6,726 nucleotides of DNA from Fidelibacterota bacterium (GTDB taxonomy: Bacteria > Fidelibacterota > Marinisomatia > Marinisomatales > UBA8229): positions 672 to 7,397 of the forward strand of contig DPYO01000029.1 of NCBI GenBank assembly GCA_003535775.1, read 5' to 3'. A program made the translations under genes and the position numbers. Every line of letters starts with the position of its first letter. Positions within the stretch are counted from its first letter, which is position 1. Shown one piece after another: positions 5,943-6,726 of this stretch. The notes beneath the pieces were generated by a model. The model was not told the DNA's origin, did no database searches, and saw only the letters and a list, made by a program, of their open reading frames with translations.

Positions 5943-6726
5943 TACTTTTTCTTCTTCTTAGATTTTTTTTCTGTGGGTTCTTCCTCAGGTGGTGGTGGGG
6001 CTTCCTCTTCCGGCGGGGGTGGAGCCTCAACTTCCATCCATTCCTTTACAATTTTCGTAGCAGTTGCAGGCTGACCAACACTCATTGAAACAATCGATTT
6101 TTTTATATCATTAATTTCGCTTCGTAAAACACTTGGGTCTTCATCAATCTCAATGTTTTTCATCTCCCCCTGGCCTGGTGGTGCTGAATGCGGGATACTT
6201 TGTGGGGCAGCTGCCGGAGCTCCTTCTTGGATGTTTTTCTCTGCTTTTTTCCTGGTCCTCTTTTTTGGGCGCCGAGGAGGATACATCCATGGTGGTGGTG
6301 GTGGATATTGTTGTTTTGATCTTCCCAGAAGGGTAATAACCAGAGCAATAAGAACAATCAATATAAATGCACCAAAAACAGAAAACAAAAGAGCTGTCGT
6401 AGACATCCCCCCATTTTCTGCTTGCCCTAAATCTTCTTGAGTACGTTCCAATAAGTTTGATATTTCTTCAATACGGGCATCAACTTCTGCTATCTGCTTT
6501 TCCCTTTGTTCTACCTCCGTTAAGATTTCCTCCTTTTCTGCATCGGGCTGCCCTAACATCTCTTTTAAATCGTCTGTTTCCTGTTGTAATTTTTTAATTT
6601 GCTCTTGATAAGGAGCAATAAATTTTTCAATTTCTTGTCTATACGCCCGCTCCTTAGCAGCGGCTTTCACACTATCAGCAAACATCAAAAGTCCTTGTAC
6701 TTGACTTTTATATTTTTCTATTTCTT
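5942..6726 (-). CDS. Single-pass membrane protein with coiled coil, proline-rich cytoplasmic region and FliF-like tail (5' end outside window)
   Basis: I do not recognise this family. The frame stays open to the right edge, so the true start probably lies outside; 260 residues are visible. Counting from the TTG at 6688, the parts are: a charged heptad-like region, probably coiled coil (about 8-90, continuing upstream into EIEKYKSQVQ); one hydrophobic helix (about 97-121); a basic proline-rich stretch, YPPPPPWMYPPRRPKKRTRKK (split here: 128-141 and 142-148); an Ala/Pro/Gln-rich linker (157-174); a short helical segment (about 188-202); QPATATKIVKEWMEVE (206-221); a doubled APPPPEEE (222-237); and a lysine tail ending in KKKKK. 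By the positive-inside rule the proline-rich C-terminal half is cytoplasmic and the coiled coil extracytoplasmic. The segment around 206-221 resembles the FliG-binding C-terminal helix of FliF, and the next gene is fliG-like, so the two products may bind each other. No periplasmic FliF ring domain is visible. Confidence 0.8.
   Translation of the reverse strand, partial: EIEKYKSQVQGLLMFADSVKAAAKERAYRQEIEKFIAPYQEQIKKLQQETDDLKEMLGQPDAEKEEILTEVEQREKQIAEVDARIEEISNLLERTQEDLGQAENGGMSTTALLFSVFGAFILIVLIALVITLLGRSKQQYPPPPPWMYPPRRPKKRTRKKAEKNIQEGAPAAAPQSIPHSAPPGQGEMKNIEIDEDPSVLRSEINDIKKSIVSMSVGQPATATKIVKEWMEVEAPPPPEEEAPPPPEEEPTEKKSKKKKK
5978..6025 (-). repeat. Tandem repeat of two 24-nt units coding APPPPEEE twice
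   Basis: Two adjacent units encode the same octapeptide, residues 222-229 and 230-237 of the coiled-coil membrane protein (counted from the TTG at 6688). Most of their codons differ only at the third position, so the DNA copies have drifted while the peptide stayed the same. Confidence 0.85.
6290..6304 (-). repeat. Perfect (CCA)5 triplet tract coding five prolines
   Basis: Five consecutive CCA codons encode residues 129-133 (YPPPPPW) of the membrane protein, just after its transmembrane helix. The tract is a perfect triplet microsatellite, so copy number could change without shifting the frame. Confidence 0.85.

Noticed and set aside
6153..6440. Plus-strand open frame with Gly- and Phe-rich translation
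   Set aside because: It is the reverse of the proline-rich and transmembrane parts of the membrane protein; the glycines are simply reversed proline codons.
6686..6688. TTG (followed by ATG) as the true start of the coiled-coil membrane protein
   Set aside because: The frame continues open to the window edge with the same coiled-coil composition (EIEKYKSQVQ), and there is no good Shine-Dalgarno site before the TTG; the start most likely lies outside.

Overview
The window carries four protein genes and part of a fifth signal set on about 6.7 kb of AT-leaning DNA (roughly 40% G+C by eye), with AT-rich intergenic gaps, Shine-Dalgarno sites in front of at least two genes, and a substrate-binding lipoprotein with a clear lipobox. 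This fits a bacterium, probably a diderm. I cannot fix the phylum from the sequence. A FliG relative suggests a lineage that has, or descends from, flagellated or type III secretion-bearing bacteria.

Left part (1-2006, minus strand): the start of a peptide/oligopeptide ABC importer operon. A family 5 extracellular solute-binding lipoprotein (459-2006) is followed, with no spacer at all between its TAG and the next ATG, by a DppB/OppB-type permease (1-458) that runs off the left edge. A 168-bp AT-rich divergent intergenic region (2007-2174) follows, holding a 13-bp palindrome and a plausible promoter for the next gene.

Middle (2175-4880, plus strand): a complete, canonical pyruvate, phosphate dikinase of 901 residues with all the recognisable catalytic motifs, the phospho-carrier His and the adjacent regulatory-type Thr. 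A 119-bp gap (4881-4999) separates it from the convergent right-hand operon and contains a weak terminator-like hairpin.

Right part (5000-6726, minus strand): the most unusual region. A membrane protein whose gene enters from the right edge has a long coiled coil, one transmembrane helix, a proline-rich basic segment and a charged C-terminal tail. It is followed 9 nt later by a FliG homologue, the last gene of this transcript. The FliG-like protein keeps the three-part FliG plan but has lost or changed several residues that normally bind FliM and generate torque. The membrane protein is not FliF, yet its cytoplasmic tail contains a short segment resembling the FliF C-terminal helix that binds the FliG N-domain. 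The pair therefore looks like a flagellar-derived membrane-anchor plus FliG module used for something other than a standard flagellar rotor. This is an inference and the main point to check.
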